Source: an uncultured Atopobiaceae bacterium
GTDB lineage: Bacteria; Actinomycetota; Coriobacteriia; Coriobacteriales; Atopobiaceae
Reading direction: 5' to 3'
Length of the DNA: 64,000 nt
Assembly (NCBI GenBank): GCA_944320975.1
Contig: CALUJM010000004.1
Location: 62,001-126,000 of the forward strand
Notes under the pieces: model-generated
Seen by the model: only the letters and a program-made list of their open reading frames with translations
Databases searched by the model: none
Told to the model about the DNA's origin: nothing
Position numbers and translations under genes: made by a program
Shown: piece after piece, positions 32,145 to 40,429 of the stretch
Numbering within the stretch: position 1 is the first letter of the stretch
Layout of the letters: each line of letters starts with the position of its first letter

Positions 32145-32858
32145 ATGGGCGATTCCGCGGCGCGCTTCAAGGCCGAGGTCCTGCGGCGTCTTGACACCGT
32201 CCTCGACGGCCAGGAGGACGCCCTCCACCAGGCCGCGACCATCTTCGCCAACACCATCGAGCGCGGCGGCATCATCCGCGCCTTCGGCTCCGGCCACAGC
32301 CATGCCAACGCGCTCGAGATTTGCGGCCGCGCCGGCGGCTACATCCAGACCAAGGTGGTGCGCGAGCCCGCCTGGGGCATCTACGAGATGATCGACGGCG
32401 TGGGCGACCAGTTCTGGCTCAAGCTCGACCTGCGCCCCGAGGACTGCCTCGTGGTGATCTCCAACTCCGGCCGCAACCCGCTGCCCATCGAGCTCGCCCA
32501 GCACGCGCAGGAGGCGGGCGTGCCCGTCATCGCCGTGACGGCGCTCGAGGTCTCGCGCGCGGGCACCTCCCGCTCCAAGTCCGGAAAGCTCCTCTACCAG
32601 TGCGCCGACGTGGTCCTGGACAACAAGTCCTCCTTCGGCGACGCGGCGCTCGAGATCGAGGGAATCCCCACCAAGGTGGGCGGCACCTCGCTCTACACGG
32701 GCTGCCTGCTGCTGGACTGCGCCGTCATGGAGTCGCTCGACATCCTGCTCGAGCGCGGCGTCCAGCCGCCGCTGTTCATGAGCGCCAACGTGGACGGCGG
32801 CCCGGAGTTCAACCAGCGCCTCCTCGACCAGTTCAAGGAGCGCCTGGCGGAATACTAG
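32145..32858 (+). CDS. SIS-domain sugar-phosphate-binding protein
   Basis: 237 residues with one SIS domain of the SIS_2 group: RAFGSGHSHANALEICGRAGG near the N-terminus and LVVISNSGRNPLPIELA, the phosphosugar-binding loop, then GVPVIAVTALE. Related proteins are annotated as sugar isomerase domain proteins or UPF0309 and are often found in amino-sugar operons. GGGGAGGCGACG precedes the ATG. It is the last enzyme-like gene of the galacto-N-biose locus, before a terminator. Its role is unclear: an isomerase, a lyase or a sensor of a phosphosugar are all possible. Confidence 0.8.
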   Translation: MGDSAARFKAEVLRRLDTVLDGQEDALHQAATIFANTIERGGIIRAFGSGHSHANALEICGRAGGYIQTKVVREPAWGIYEMIDGVGDQFWLKLDLRPEDCLVVISNSGRNPLPIELAQHAQEAGVPVIAVTALEVSRAGTSRSKSGKLLYQCADVVLDNKSSFGDAALEIEGIPTKVGGTSLYTGCLLLDCAVMESLDILLERGVQPPLFMSANVDGGPEFNQRLLDQFKERLAEY

Positions 32859-32886
32859 TCCCTGTCGCACGTTCTTCTCGCCTGAC

Positions 32887-32935
32887 GGCCCCGGTTGTTG
32901 TCCTCTGCAAAGGACGACAACCGGGGCCTTTCTTC
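32887..32935 (+). terminator. Terminator of the GH35-PTS-aga operon
   Basis: 18-bp stem (32887-32904 with 32911-32928, one mismatch), loop CTGCAA, followed by TTTCTTC. It shares the CCCCGGTTGTTG arm with the terminator at 10787-10828. Confidence 0.85.
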
Positions 32936-32954
32936 GCATCTGGTCCCCTAGGTC

Positions 32955-33052
32955 CTCGTTCCCGTCCTCCCAAGGGGACAAGAACGAGCCCTCATCAACG
33001 CAGATGGGCTGCGAAATCCAGGTTCTTGCCCTCCCAAGGGGATAACAACCGG
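32955..33052. repeat. Two CTCCCAAGGGGA imperfect palindromes
   Basis: Unit 1 at 32955-32988: CTCGTTCCCGTCC...GGACAAGAACGAG. Unit 2 at 33018-33052: GGTTCTTGCCC...GGGATAACAACC. Both share the CTCCCAAGGGGA centre, and a related unit is at 10731-10762. They fill most of the 265-base gap between the SIS gene and the second TPR-like gene. Confidence 0.6.
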
Positions 33053-33123
33053 AATCGAGCTTCGAACGATCGCCCGCTCCGTGCCATACTCGCAGGGAAC
33101 ACAACTCACGGGAAGAGGGGCCC

Positions 33124-33756
33124 ATGGACCTGCAGCTGATCGGCATCATCGTGGTGGCGCTGTGCGGCATCTCGCTCATCTACACGGAGATTCAGAAGCG
33201 CTTGGTCTTTGCCAAGTACGAGCGGCTCTTTGGCCAGGGGGACTTCGAGGGCTGCGTCCGCCTGCTCGCCCGCCCGCTGGTGCGCTTCTCCTTCCCGCGC
33301 TACAACCTGCTCTACATGCGCCTCAACGCGCAGATGTGCCTCGCCGACGCTGACGCCTCCCGCGCGATCATCGACGAGATGCTCGGCCTTCGGACAAACG
33401 ACCAGCAGCGTCTGGTCCTGCTGCTGCGCGCGTTCAACTTCTTCATCGAGCGGGAGGACTACTCCCGCGCAAAGGAGCTGCTCGAGGAGCTGCGCCAGAA
33501 GGCGGAGCCCGCTCAGCTCAAGGAGTGCGAGCGCACCTATGCGATCTTCGCCGAGAAGAGCTCCGCCTACATCAAGCAGATGGAGCGCGAGCTGGACGGG
33601 GCCAATACCGCGGACAAGGCCAAGCTGCTTTACTTGCTCTCCGCGCAGTACGAGAATCGAGGGGACGCCAAGCGCGCGAACGAGTGCCTCGACCGCATCC
33701 AGGCCCTCATCGAGGCTGCTGTCCCGGCGCAGCCGGGCGGCGGGGAGAAGCGCTAG
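33124..33756 (+). CDS. Membrane-anchored helical-repeat (TPR-like) protein, paralogue of 27701-28324
   Basis: 210 residues. An N-terminal membrane segment (about 4-20, QLIGIIVVALCGISLIY) and a cytoplasmic helical region: KYERLFGQGDFEGCVRLL, LLLRAFNFFIEREDYSRAKE, ECERTYAIFAEKSSAYIKQ and YLLSAQYENRGDAKRANE. It aligns along its whole length with the protein at 27701, indicating a duplication within the same locus. The ATG follows GGGAAGAGGGGCCC. It is separated from the PTS operon by a terminator and repeats, and followed by a TauE-like permease 52 bases on. No function can be assigned. Confidence 0.78.
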   Translation: MDLQLIGIIVVALCGISLIYTEIQKRLVFAKYERLFGQGDFEGCVRLLARPLVRFSFPRYNLLYMRLNAQMCLADADASRAIIDEMLGLRTNDQQRLVLLLRAFNFFIEREDYSRAKELLEELRQKAEPAQLKECERTYAIFAEKSSAYIKQMERELDGANTADKAKLLYLLSAQYENRGDAKRANECLDRIQALIEAAVPAQPGGGEKR

Positions 33757-33808
33757 CCCGTCCGCCGCGCCGCCCCTTGCGCCCCCATAGGAAGAAAGGT
33801 CGTCAGCC

Positions 33809-34597
33809 ATGCAAGTGCTCGTTCTTCTCGTCAGCTTCTTTGCCTGCACGGTGGGCGCCATCTGCGGCATCGGCGGTGGCATCATCATCAAGCCGGTGCT
33901 CGACGCCACGGGCGTGGCCGACGTCGCCACGATCAACTTCCTCTCCGGCTGCACGGTCCTCTCGATGACGCTCTACTCCGTCCTCAAGGCCAAGCTCTCC
34001 GGCACCTCCACGATCGACCCCAAGACCGACACGCCGCTCGCCATCGGCGCCGCGGTGGGCGGCCTGGCGGGCAAGGAGCTCTTCTCCATCGTGGCCGGGC
34101 TCTTCCCGGACCCCAACACCGCCGGCGCCGTCCAGGCGGGGCTCCTTCTGCTCATCACGCTGGGAACGCTCGTCTATACCATCTACAAGGAGAAGATCCC
34201 CACGCTGAGCATCACGTCCGCCGTGGCGTGCCTGGCCATCGGCTTTGCGCTGGGCGTCTGCTCGTCGTTCCTCGGTATCGGCGGCGGCCCGATCAACCTC
34301 GTGGTGCTCTTCTACTTCTTCACCATGGCGACCAAGCGCGCGGCGTCGAGCTCGCTCTACATCATCTTGTTCTCGCAGGCCACGAGCACCGCGAGCTCCA
34401 TTGTCACCGGAGGCTACGTGGGCGTGGACCTGATGCTGCTCGCCGCGATGGTGGTCTGCGGCATCCTGGGCGGCATCGTGGGCCGCAAGGTCAACGCCAA
34501 GATCGACGACAAGACCGTTGACAAGCTCTTCATGGGCCTCATGGTGCTGATCATCCTCATCAACGCGTACAACATCTGGAAGTTCGCGCTTGCGTAG
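33809..34597 (+). CDS. TauE/SafE-family membrane permease
   Basis: 262 residues with about seven to eight membrane segments. The two internally repeated family motifs are present: AICGIGGGIIIKPVLD near the N-terminus and SSFLGIGGGPINLVVLFYFF in the middle. Members export sulfite, sulfoacetate or other organosulfur and carboxylate anions. GAAGAAAGG precedes the ATG. It lies after the second TPR-like gene and is closed by a strong terminator. The substrate is unknown; release of sulfate- or sulfonate-related anions from mucin breakdown is conceivable but unsupported. Confidence 0.85.
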   Translation: MQVLVLLVSFFACTVGAICGIGGGIIIKPVLDATGVADVATINFLSGCTVLSMTLYSVLKAKLSGTSTIDPKTDTPLAIGAAVGGLAGKELFSIVAGLFPDPNTAGAVQAGLLLLITLGTLVYTIYKEKIPTLSITSAVACLAIGFALGVCSSFLGIGGGPINLVVLFYFFTMATKRAASSSLYIILFSQATSTASSIVTGGYVGVDLMLLAAMVVCGILGGIVGRKVNAKIDDKTVDKLFMGLMVLIILINAYNIWKFALA

Positions 34598-34696
34598 GGG
34601 ACCGACGGCCGGAGGGAGGCGAGAAGGACATGGCGGGCGGCGAGACCCCGATCTGGATTTCCCGCGCGTAGGCACGCGGCATCGGTCTCCTCACCG

Positions 34697-34731
34697 CGGC
34701 GGGGCGCTCTTCGGGGCGCCCCGCCGTCTTT
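34697..34731 (+). terminator. Rho-independent terminator after TauE-like gene
   Basis: Perfect 11-bp stem CGGCGGGGCGC (34697-34707) with its complement (34716-34726), followed by TCTTT. Confidence 0.85.
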
Positions 34732-34782
34732 GCGCCGCGATGTTCTTCTCGGCATCTCACCCTTCTCGGTGCCCCGTCTTTG

Positions 34783-34852
34783 GTTCTCCGCGAAAATTCG
34801 GCAGTTTGGTACGTTAACAGGAGTCTCAAACTGCCGAAATTTCGCGGAGAAC
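34783..34852. repeat. Long inverted repeat, 26-bp arms, 18-nt loop
   Basis: Arms 34783-34808 (GTTCTCCGCGAAAATTCGGC...) and 34827-34852 match at 25 of 26 positions; the loop is 18 nt and contains GTTAAC. Same loop length as the element at 728-793. There is no open reading frame in it. It is flanked by GTTCTTCTCG motifs at 34742 and, reversed, 34866. The 383-base gap it lies in otherwise holds the terminator at 34697 and nothing else I can name. Confidence 0.85.
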
Positions 34853-34980
34853 GAGAGGGGGCGGGCGAGAAGAACGCGTCGCTCGTCGCGCTTGCCTAAC
34901 GGTTTCGTCACGTTGTCCCGCGCTCGCTCGGCGGCGCCTCGTCCCCGGGTATCATTTCAGCAAGGGGACAGGAGGTGACG

Positions 34981-36279
34981 ATGTTGGCGCTGCGACGCGG
35001 GCAGAGACGACACAGGAGGCGCAGCCTGCTGCTGGTGCTGCTGGTGACCGTGGCCCTGCTCGACAGCGCCACGCTCGCGGGGGCCGCCGTGCTGCACGCG
35101 CGCCGTCTCGAGCGCGTCACGGGCACCAACGCCGTCACGGCGCCTGACGTGGAGTCCGAGCGCCGGACGGGCGCCTTCGTGGCGCTGATCGAGTACGCCG
35201 CGCTCTTCTCGGCCGAAGGGCACCGAGTGACCTCCGAGGTGGCCTGGGACGACGACTGGTTTTTCGAGGACGCTACCGTCTACAACCCCGAGCTCGCGCA
35301 CACGTGCGCCGTCCTCTCCGCCGTCGCCAATGCCGAGAGCTCCTACTACCAGCAGGGCTCGACCGCGCCCGCCTACGCCGAGCACGCCTTCGCGGAGCTG
35401 GGCTTCGACGAGGTGTGCACGGCGTCGTACCGCTACCGCAGCGAGGTGCTCGACGAGGTCCTGGGCATGCTCGACGGGACGGACGTCGTGGCCTACACCC
35501 TGGCGACCAAGCGCATCCGCTCGTCCGAGACGGGCGCCGAGAAGGAGCTCTGCGTGGTCGCGGTGCGCGGGTCGTACGGCTCCGAGTGGCTCTCCAACAT
35601 CAAGATCGAGAGCGCCGAGGGCGACCCCGACCACCTTGGCTTCACGCTCGCTGCGGAGGAGATCGTGGCGGACCTCGAGGAGCGGGCGTCGGAGCTCGAC
35701 CCGGGCGTCGAGCGCACCTACCTCTTCTGCGGGCACAGCAGAGGCGGCGCGGTGGCCAACCTGCTCGCGAGCTACGCGGACACGGTGAGTGCGCTGGCCA
35801 CGGCCGACGACGTGCGCGCCTACACCTTTGCGACGCCCAACTGCACCTCGTCTGCGGACGCGCGCGAGGCCGCCTACGACAATATCTTCAACGTGCTCAA
35901 CCCCGCCGACCTGGTGCCGCAGCTGCCGCTGGCGAGCTGGGGCTACGAGCGCTACGGGCGCGACGTGTGGCTGCCCGGCGAGGGCGACGCGTCCTTCTCC
36001 GCCCTCGAGGGGGCGATGGGGGAGTCCTATCTCAAGACGATGGGGAACGAGAGCCCGGTGGAGCCGGGCGACCGCGCGGTCGTGGAGCGCTTTGCGACGC
36101 GGGTCGGCGAGCGCGCGGGGAGCTTCGACGAGTTGGTCTCGCCCGCGGGGCTGGTCGAGCTGGCCGGAGCCGTCGCCCAGATCGACGTCGTCCACCTGCT
36201 CGCGAACCACTATCCCAACACCTACGTCGCCTGGCTCGACGCGCTGCGCACGGAGAACTGTGCTACCATGTCTCGCTAG
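34981..36279 (+). CDS. Secreted or membrane-anchored class 3-type lipase/esterase-like protein
   Basis: 432 residues. A basic N-terminus followed by a hydrophobic stretch (about 15-37, SLLLVLLVTVALLDSATLAG) indicates a signal peptide or anchor. The alpha/beta-hydrolase nucleophile elbow is FCGHSRGGAVAN with Ser253, the GxSxG form of lipase class 3 proteins; a later Asp in VLNPADLVPQLP and a His in LANHYPN could complete the triad. The ATG 34981 is chosen with GGAGGTGACG upstream. The T-box leader of pheS begins right after its stop, so its terminator function may be served by that leader. The substrate is unknown, perhaps host lipids. Confidence 0.78.
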   Translation: MLALRRGQRRHRRRSLLLVLLVTVALLDSATLAGAAVLHARRLERVTGTNAVTAPDVESERRTGAFVALIEYAALFSAEGHRVTSEVAWDDDWFFEDATVYNPELAHTCAVLSAVANAESSYYQQGSTAPAYAEHAFAELGFDEVCTASYRYRSEVLDEVLGMLDGTDVVAYTLATKRIRSSETGAEKELCVVAVRGSYGSEWLSNIKIESAEGDPDHLGFTLAAEEIVADLEERASELDPGVERTYLFCGHSRGGAVANLLASYADTVSALATADDVRAYTFATPNCTSSADAREAAYDNIFNVLNPADLVPQLPLASWGYERYGRDVWLPGEGDASFSALEGAMGESYLKTMGNESPVEPGDRAVVERFATRVGERAGSFDELVSPAGLVELAGAVAQIDVVHLLANHYPNTYVAWLDALRTENCATMSR

Positions 36280-36397
36280 GCGATGACGGAGAGGTCTGGG
36301 CGTCGCGTTGCCAGCGGACAAGAGATGGGGGTCACCGGCTGAGAGCCCCCTCCAAGGCAGAGGCCCGGAGTTCACTCCACCAGCCGCGACCTGAACA

Positions 36398-36426
36398 TGA
36401 TGAAAAGGGACAGTCCCTTTTCATCA
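36398..36426. repeat. 29-bp GGGACAGTCCC palindrome inside the T-box leader
   Basis: Identical to the unit at 29594-29622 (arms TGATGAAAAGGGAC, centre A). It starts 25 bases after the TTC specifier and ends 81 bases before the T-box sequence, so in RNA it would add an isolated 14-bp hairpin in the linker between stem I and the discriminator domain. Confidence 0.95.
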
Positions 36427-36526
36427 TCAGTAGGGAAGCCGGGGGCCCCACGGAACGGGGCGCAAACAAGAGGGCGTGCGGGGGAGACAACCCGTCGCGC
36501 CAACCGAGGTGGTACCGCGGAACAAT

Positions 36527-36569
36527 CCGTCCTTGGGCAGCAGCAAGAGCCGCTCGAGGGCGGTTTTTT
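36527..36569 (+). terminator. Regulated terminator of the pheST T-box
   Basis: 12-bp stem CCGTCCTTGGGC (36527-36538) with GCTCGAGGGCGG (36552-36563), including G-U pairs, followed by six T (36564-36569). The 5' arm overlaps the antiterminator sequence, as expected for a T-box switch. Confidence 0.88.
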
Positions 36570-36588
36570 ATCGAGAAGGGATGACACG

Positions 36589-37668
36589 ATGTCGATGTCC
36601 GACGACCTCAAGGCGATTGAGGCCCAGTTCCAGGAGGGACTGGCCGCCGCCGAGACCATGGAGGCCCTCGAGGCCCTGCGCGTGAGCTACCTGGGCAAGA
36701 AGGGCCAGCTCACGGCAATCATGCGCTCGATGGGCCAGGTGCCTCCCGAGGAGCGCCCGGCCATGGGCCAGCTCGCCAACACCGTCCGCGCAACCGTGGA
36801 CGCCGCGCTCAAGGCCCGCAAGGAGGAGCTCGGCCGCGAGCTCATGGAGCGCCGCATGGCTGCCGACGCCTGCGACGTGACGCTGCCGGGCCGCCGCCTC
36901 TCCCAGGGCACCCAGCACCTCATCAACCAGATCCGCGAGGAGATCGAGGACATCTTCTGCGGTCTGGGCTACACCGTCGAGGACGGTCCCTACGTCGAGA
37001 GCACCTGGTACAACTTCACCGCGCTCAACGCCCCTGAGGACCACCCCAGCCGCTCGGCCAAGGACACCTTCTACGTGGTGGACAACGCGCCGGGCACGAT
37101 GCTCCACGCCGAGGAGACCAACGTCCAGGGCGAGTCCGACATCCTGCTGCGCACCCAGACCTCCGGCGTCCAGGTGCACGTCATGGAGAGCAAGAAGCCG
37201 CCCATCTACATGATCTGCCCGGGCACGGTCTTCCGCCCCGACACCGCCGACGCCAACCACCTGCCGCAGTTCACGCAGGTCGAGGGCCTCGTCGTGGACG
37301 AGGGCATCACCTTCGGCGACCTCAAGGGCACGCTCGACTACTTCACGCGCGAGATCTTTGGCAAGGACCGCGCCACGCGCTACCGCCCGCACTTCTTCCC
37401 GTTCACCGAGCCCTCCTGCGAGGTCGACGTCTCCTGCGGCGTCTGCCACGGCGAGGGCTGCCGCTTCTGCAAGAACACCGGCTGGCTCGAGATCCTGGGC
37501 GCCGGCATGGTCGACCCCAACGTCTTCGAGTTCTGCGGCATCGACCCCGAGAAGTACACCGGATTCGCCTTTGGCATCGGCGTCGAGCGCGTGGCGGCCC
37601 TGCGCTACGACCTGCCCGACCTCAGGATGCTGATGACTGGCGATATGAGGTTCCTTCGCCAGTTCTAG
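36589..37668 (+). CDS. pheS: Phenylalanine--tRNA ligase, alpha subunit
   Basis: 359 residues; catalytic subunit of the alpha2-beta2 enzyme that charges tRNA(Phe). An N-terminal coiled coil (about 1-85) precedes the class II core with HLINQIREEIEDIFCGLGY, GPYVESTWYNFTALN, HPSRSAKDTFYV, LRTQTSGVQVHVM (motif 2 region), CPGTVFRPDTADANHLPQF and the motif 3 GFAFGIGVERVAALRYDLPD. A Cys-rich insertion CGVCHGEGCRFC, common in bacterial PheS, is present. The ATG at 36589 follows GAAGGG; the frame extends further upstream through the T-box leader but is not coding. It is controlled by the T-box. Confidence 0.96.
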   Translation: MSMSDDLKAIEAQFQEGLAAAETMEALEALRVSYLGKKGQLTAIMRSMGQVPPEERPAMGQLANTVRATVDAALKARKEELGRELMERRMAADACDVTLPGRRLSQGTQHLINQIREEIEDIFCGLGYTVEDGPYVESTWYNFTALNAPEDHPSRSAKDTFYVVDNAPGTMLHAEETNVQGESDILLRTQTSGVQVHVMESKKPPIYMICPGTVFRPDTADANHLPQFTQVEGLVVDEGITFGDLKGTLDYFTREIFGKDRATRYRPHFFPFTEPSCEVDVSCGVCHGEGCRFCKNTGWLEILGAGMVDPNVFEFCGIDPEKYTGFAFGIGVERVAALRYDLPDLRMLMTGDMRFLRQF

Positions 37669-37674
37669 GACTTC

Positions 37675-37761
37675 CTCTGGCACCCCATCTGGCGGCTCAT
37701 TCGTCGCTCGCGTACCTAAGTACGCGTCGCTCCTCTTTCACCACCATCTGGGGCACCAGAG
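37675..37761. repeat. Intergenic hairpin between pheS and pheT
   Basis: An inner perfect hairpin GCGTAC-CTAA-GTACGC (37710-37725) inside an imperfect outer inverted repeat, CTCTGGCACCCCA near 37676 against TGGGGCACCAGAG near 37750. It fills most of the 151-base gap in what is usually a tight operon. It may be a mobile palindrome or an mRNA processing site. Confidence 0.5.
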
Positions 37762-37819
37762 AAACCCCTAGAACTACGAGAAATTGTTTTTACTAAATCG
37801 CGCGAAAAGGAGAAGAGAA

Positions 37820-40288
37820 ATGCGCGTCTCATATGAGTGGCTCAAGAGCATGGTCGACGTGCCGGCCGATCCCAAGGAGCTCGTGGCCGAGTTTACCCGC
37901 ACCGGCACCGAGGTCGAGGCCACAGAAAAGGTCGGCGCCAACCTCGAGCACGTGGTCACGGCCCAGGTCGTGAGCAAGAAGCCCCACCCCGACTCGGACC
38001 ACATGTGGCTCTGCCAGGTCTCCGTGGGCGACAAGAACGTGGATGAGAACGGCAACCCCGTGCCGCTGCAGATCGTCTGCGGCGCCCAGAACTTCAACGA
38101 GGGCGACCACATCGTGTGCGCCATGATCGGCGCCGTGCTGCCCGGTGACTTCAAGATCAAGAAGAGCAAGCTGCGCGGCGTGGAGTCCTGCGGCATGAAC
38201 TGCTCGGCCCGCGAGCTGGGCCTCGGCAATGACCACGAGGGCATCATGATCTTGCCCGAGGACGCCCCGGTGGGCATGGACTTCACCGACTACCTCGGCA
38301 TGTCCGACACCGTGATCGACTGCGAGATCACGCCCAACCGCCCCGACTGCCTCTCGATGACCGGCATGGCCGTCGAGGTCGCCGCGATGCTCGACGAGGA
38401 CACCCACATCGAGCTGCCCTCCGTGAAGGCCGAGCAGGGCCCGAACGCCGCCGACCTCGTCGACGTGACCATCGACGACCCCGAGCTCTGCCCGCGCTAC
38501 ACCGCTCGCGTCGTCCGCAACGTCAAGATCGGCCCCTCGCCCGACTGGCTCGCGCAGCGCGTGGCCGCCGCGGGCGGTCGCTCGATCAACAACGTCGTCG
38601 ACGTCACCAACTACGTGATGTACCTCACCGGTCAGCCGCTTCACGCCTTTGACCTGGGCAAGCTCACGGAGCGCGACGGACGCCGCCATATCGTGGTCCG
38701 CGCCGCCAGCGACGGCGAGAAGCTCGTGACGCTCGACGGCCAGGAGCGCGAGCTCACGCACGACATGTGCCTCATCACCGATGACGGCCACACCCCGATC
38801 GCCCTCGCCGGCGTCATGGGCGGCCTCGACTCCGAGATCACGGAGGAGACCACCGACGTCCTTCTCGAGAGCGCGAACTTCTCGTCCGGCCACACCTCCC
38901 GCACCTCCCGCAACCTCGACCTCATGAGCGAGGCCTCCATCCGCTACGAGCGCCAGGTCGACGGCTCCAACTGCGCCAACGTGGCCCAGATCGCGGCGGC
39001 CCTCTTCGAGGAGTGCTGCGGCGCCGAGGTGTGCCCCGGCATCGTGGACGTCTACCCGGGCGAGGCCGACGACGCTCCCGCCCAGATCACGCTGCGTCCG
39101 AGCCGCGCGCGCCTGATCGGCGGCGCCGACATCCCCGAGGACTTCATGGTCGGCCGCCTGCGCCGTCTGGGCTGCGCCGTGGAGAAGGTCGGCGACGACG
39201 CGCTCGCCGTCACCGCGCCCACCAACCGCCCCGACCTCACCCGCGAGGTCGACCTCATCGAGGAGGTCGTGCGCCTCTGGGGCGAGGGCGACATCGAGCC
39301 CACGCTTCCCGCCGCGCGCAACCACGCCGGCGGCCTCACCGTGGAGCAGCGCCGCGTCCGCAAGATCGGCCAGGTCCTGCGCGCCTGCGGCCTCTCCGAG
39401 ACCTCCACGTACAACTTCGCCGCGCCCGACGACCTCTCCCGCCTGGGCATCCCCGAGGATGGTCGCGGCGTGCCGGTCAAGATCATCCGTCCGCTCGTGG
39501 CCGAGCAGTCCGAGATGCGCCGCGACATGCTGCCGGGACTGCTGCGCTCCGTGGCGTACAACCTCGACCACGGCGTGTCCAACGTGGCGCTCTACGAGAT
39601 CGGGCGCGTCTTCTTTGGCCATGAGCACAAGAGCCTGCCCGACGAGCCGAGCTACGTGTGCGGCGTGATGGCCGGCAAGCGCGCCGACGACGCCTGGAAC
39701 CAGCACTTCTCCGACTACGACTTCTTTGACGCCAAGGGTGTGGTCGAGGAGCTCCTCGATGCGCTGCGCCTGACCAAGGTGCGCTTCAAGGTTGCGGATG
39801 CCGAGAAGTACCCGTGGCTCCAGCCCGGCCGCGCCGCCGAGGTCACCGCGGGCGGCGGCCAGGTCATCGGCTGGGTGGGCAACGTGCACCCGCGCGGCCT
39901 CGCGGCCATGGGCGTCGAGGTGCCGGTCGTGGCCTTCGAGCTCTCCCAGGCCGCCCTGCTGCGCCTGGCCGTGGACCAGCTCCCCTACGAGGACATCCCC
40001 ACGCTCCCGGGCGTGGACGTGGACCTTGCCATCGTCGTGGACGAGTCCGTGACCTGCGAGACCCTCATGCAGCGCATCACGTCCGCCGGCGGCAAGCTCC
40101 TCTCTGACGTGCGCCTCTTCGACGTCTACCGTGACGAGAAGCGCGTGGGCGCGGGCAAGAAGTCCATGGCCTTCTCGCTCACGTATCGCGCCGCCGACCG
40201 CACCCTCACCTCCGAGGAGGTCGAGAAGGCCCACGAGAAGCTCGTGACCAAGGTCTGCAAGTCCACCGGCGGCGAGGTCCGCGCGTAG
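37820..40288 (+). CDS. pheT: Phenylalanine--tRNA ligase, beta subunit
   Basis: 822 residues, normal for PheT. Visible domains: the N-terminal OB-fold/EMAP-II tRNA-binding region (about 40-150, VVSKKPHPDSDHMWLCQV, GAQNFNEGDHIVCAMIGAVLPG), the B3/B4 editing domain (about 210-390, MCLITDDGHTPIALAGVMGG), B5, the catalytic-like core (NFAAPDDL..., NVALYEIGRVFF) and the C-terminal anticodon-binding ferredoxin fold (about 730-822). The ATG at 37820 follows AAAGGAGAAGAG. It pairs with pheS 151 bases upstream, the gap being filled by a palindromic hairpin. Confidence 0.96.
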   Translation: MRVSYEWLKSMVDVPADPKELVAEFTRTGTEVEATEKVGANLEHVVTAQVVSKKPHPDSDHMWLCQVSVGDKNVDENGNPVPLQIVCGAQNFNEGDHIVCAMIGAVLPGDFKIKKSKLRGVESCGMNCSARELGLGNDHEGIMILPEDAPVGMDFTDYLGMSDTVIDCEITPNRPDCLSMTGMAVEVAAMLDEDTHIELPSVKAEQGPNAADLVDVTIDDPELCPRYTARVVRNVKIGPSPDWLAQRVAAAGGRSINNVVDVTNYVMYLTGQPLHAFDLGKLTERDGRRHIVVRAASDGEKLVTLDGQERELTHDMCLITDDGHTPIALAGVMGGLDSEITEETTDVLLESANFSSGHTSRTSRNLDLMSEASIRYERQVDGSNCANVAQIAAALFEECCGAEVCPGIVDVYPGEADDAPAQITLRPSRARLIGGADIPEDFMVGRLRRLGCAVEKVGDDALAVTAPTNRPDLTREVDLIEEVVRLWGEGDIEPTLPAARNHAGGLTVEQRRVRKIGQVLRACGLSETSTYNFAAPDDLSRLGIPEDGRGVPVKIIRPLVAEQSEMRRDMLPGLLRSVAYNLDHGVSNVALYEIGRVFFGHEHKSLPDEPSYVCGVMAGKRADDAWNQHFSDYDFFDAKGVVEELLDALRLTKVRFKVADAEKYPWLQPGRAAEVTAGGGQVIGWVGNVHPRGLAAMGVEVPVVAFELSQAALLRLAVDQLPYEDIPTLPGVDVDLAIVVDESVTCETLMQRITSAGGKLLSDVRLFDVYRDEKRVGAGKKSMAFSLTYRAADRTLTSEEVEKAHEKLVTKVCKSTGGEVRA

Positions 40289-40322
40289 CCGGGCCCTTGC
40301 GGCCTGGACGGGCTGTCGAATC

Positions 40323-40429
40323 GGGCGCCGTGGCACGGACCCTCGTGCCACGGCGCCCTTATCGGTAGCGGCGTTGCGCGTCTGCTGCCGATTTCGCCGC
40401 TATGGCGCGGGCATTCGTGCCATGGCGGC
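40323..40429. repeat. Two GCCGTGGCA-type hairpins after pheT
   Basis: Hairpin 1: perfect 15-bp stem GGGCGCCGTGGCACG (40323-40337) with 40344-40358, loop GACCCT, probably the pheT terminator although only TTATC follows. Hairpin 2: GCCGCTATGGCGCG (40396-40409) with CGTGCCATGGCGGC (40416-40429), followed by ATTTTC. Both resemble the hairpins at 58572-58694, including the flanking TCGAATCGG. Confidence 0.8.

Larger units (their letters stand above)
36285..36570 (+). promoter_or_regulatory. T-box leader (tRNA(Phe)-sensing) of pheST
   Basis: The canonical T-box AGGTGGTACCGCGG is at 36507-36520, followed by the antiterminator/terminator switch. Stem I contains CTGAGAG (36339-36345) and a specifier region CGGAGTTCACTCC in which TTC (36371-36373) matches phenylalanine, fitting the downstream pheS. 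Uncharged tRNA(Phe) would pair with the specifier and the T-box bulge and allow read-through. A 29-bp palindromic repeat is inserted at 36398-36426, between stem I and the antiterminator domain. The leader starts immediately after the lipase-like gene. Confidence 0.92.

Noticed and set aside
37829..40351. 840-residue open frame on the minus strand across pheT
   Set aside because: It is the antisense shadow of pheT in GC-rich codon phase; composition is Ala/Gly/His/Val-rich with no domain and no ribosome site.
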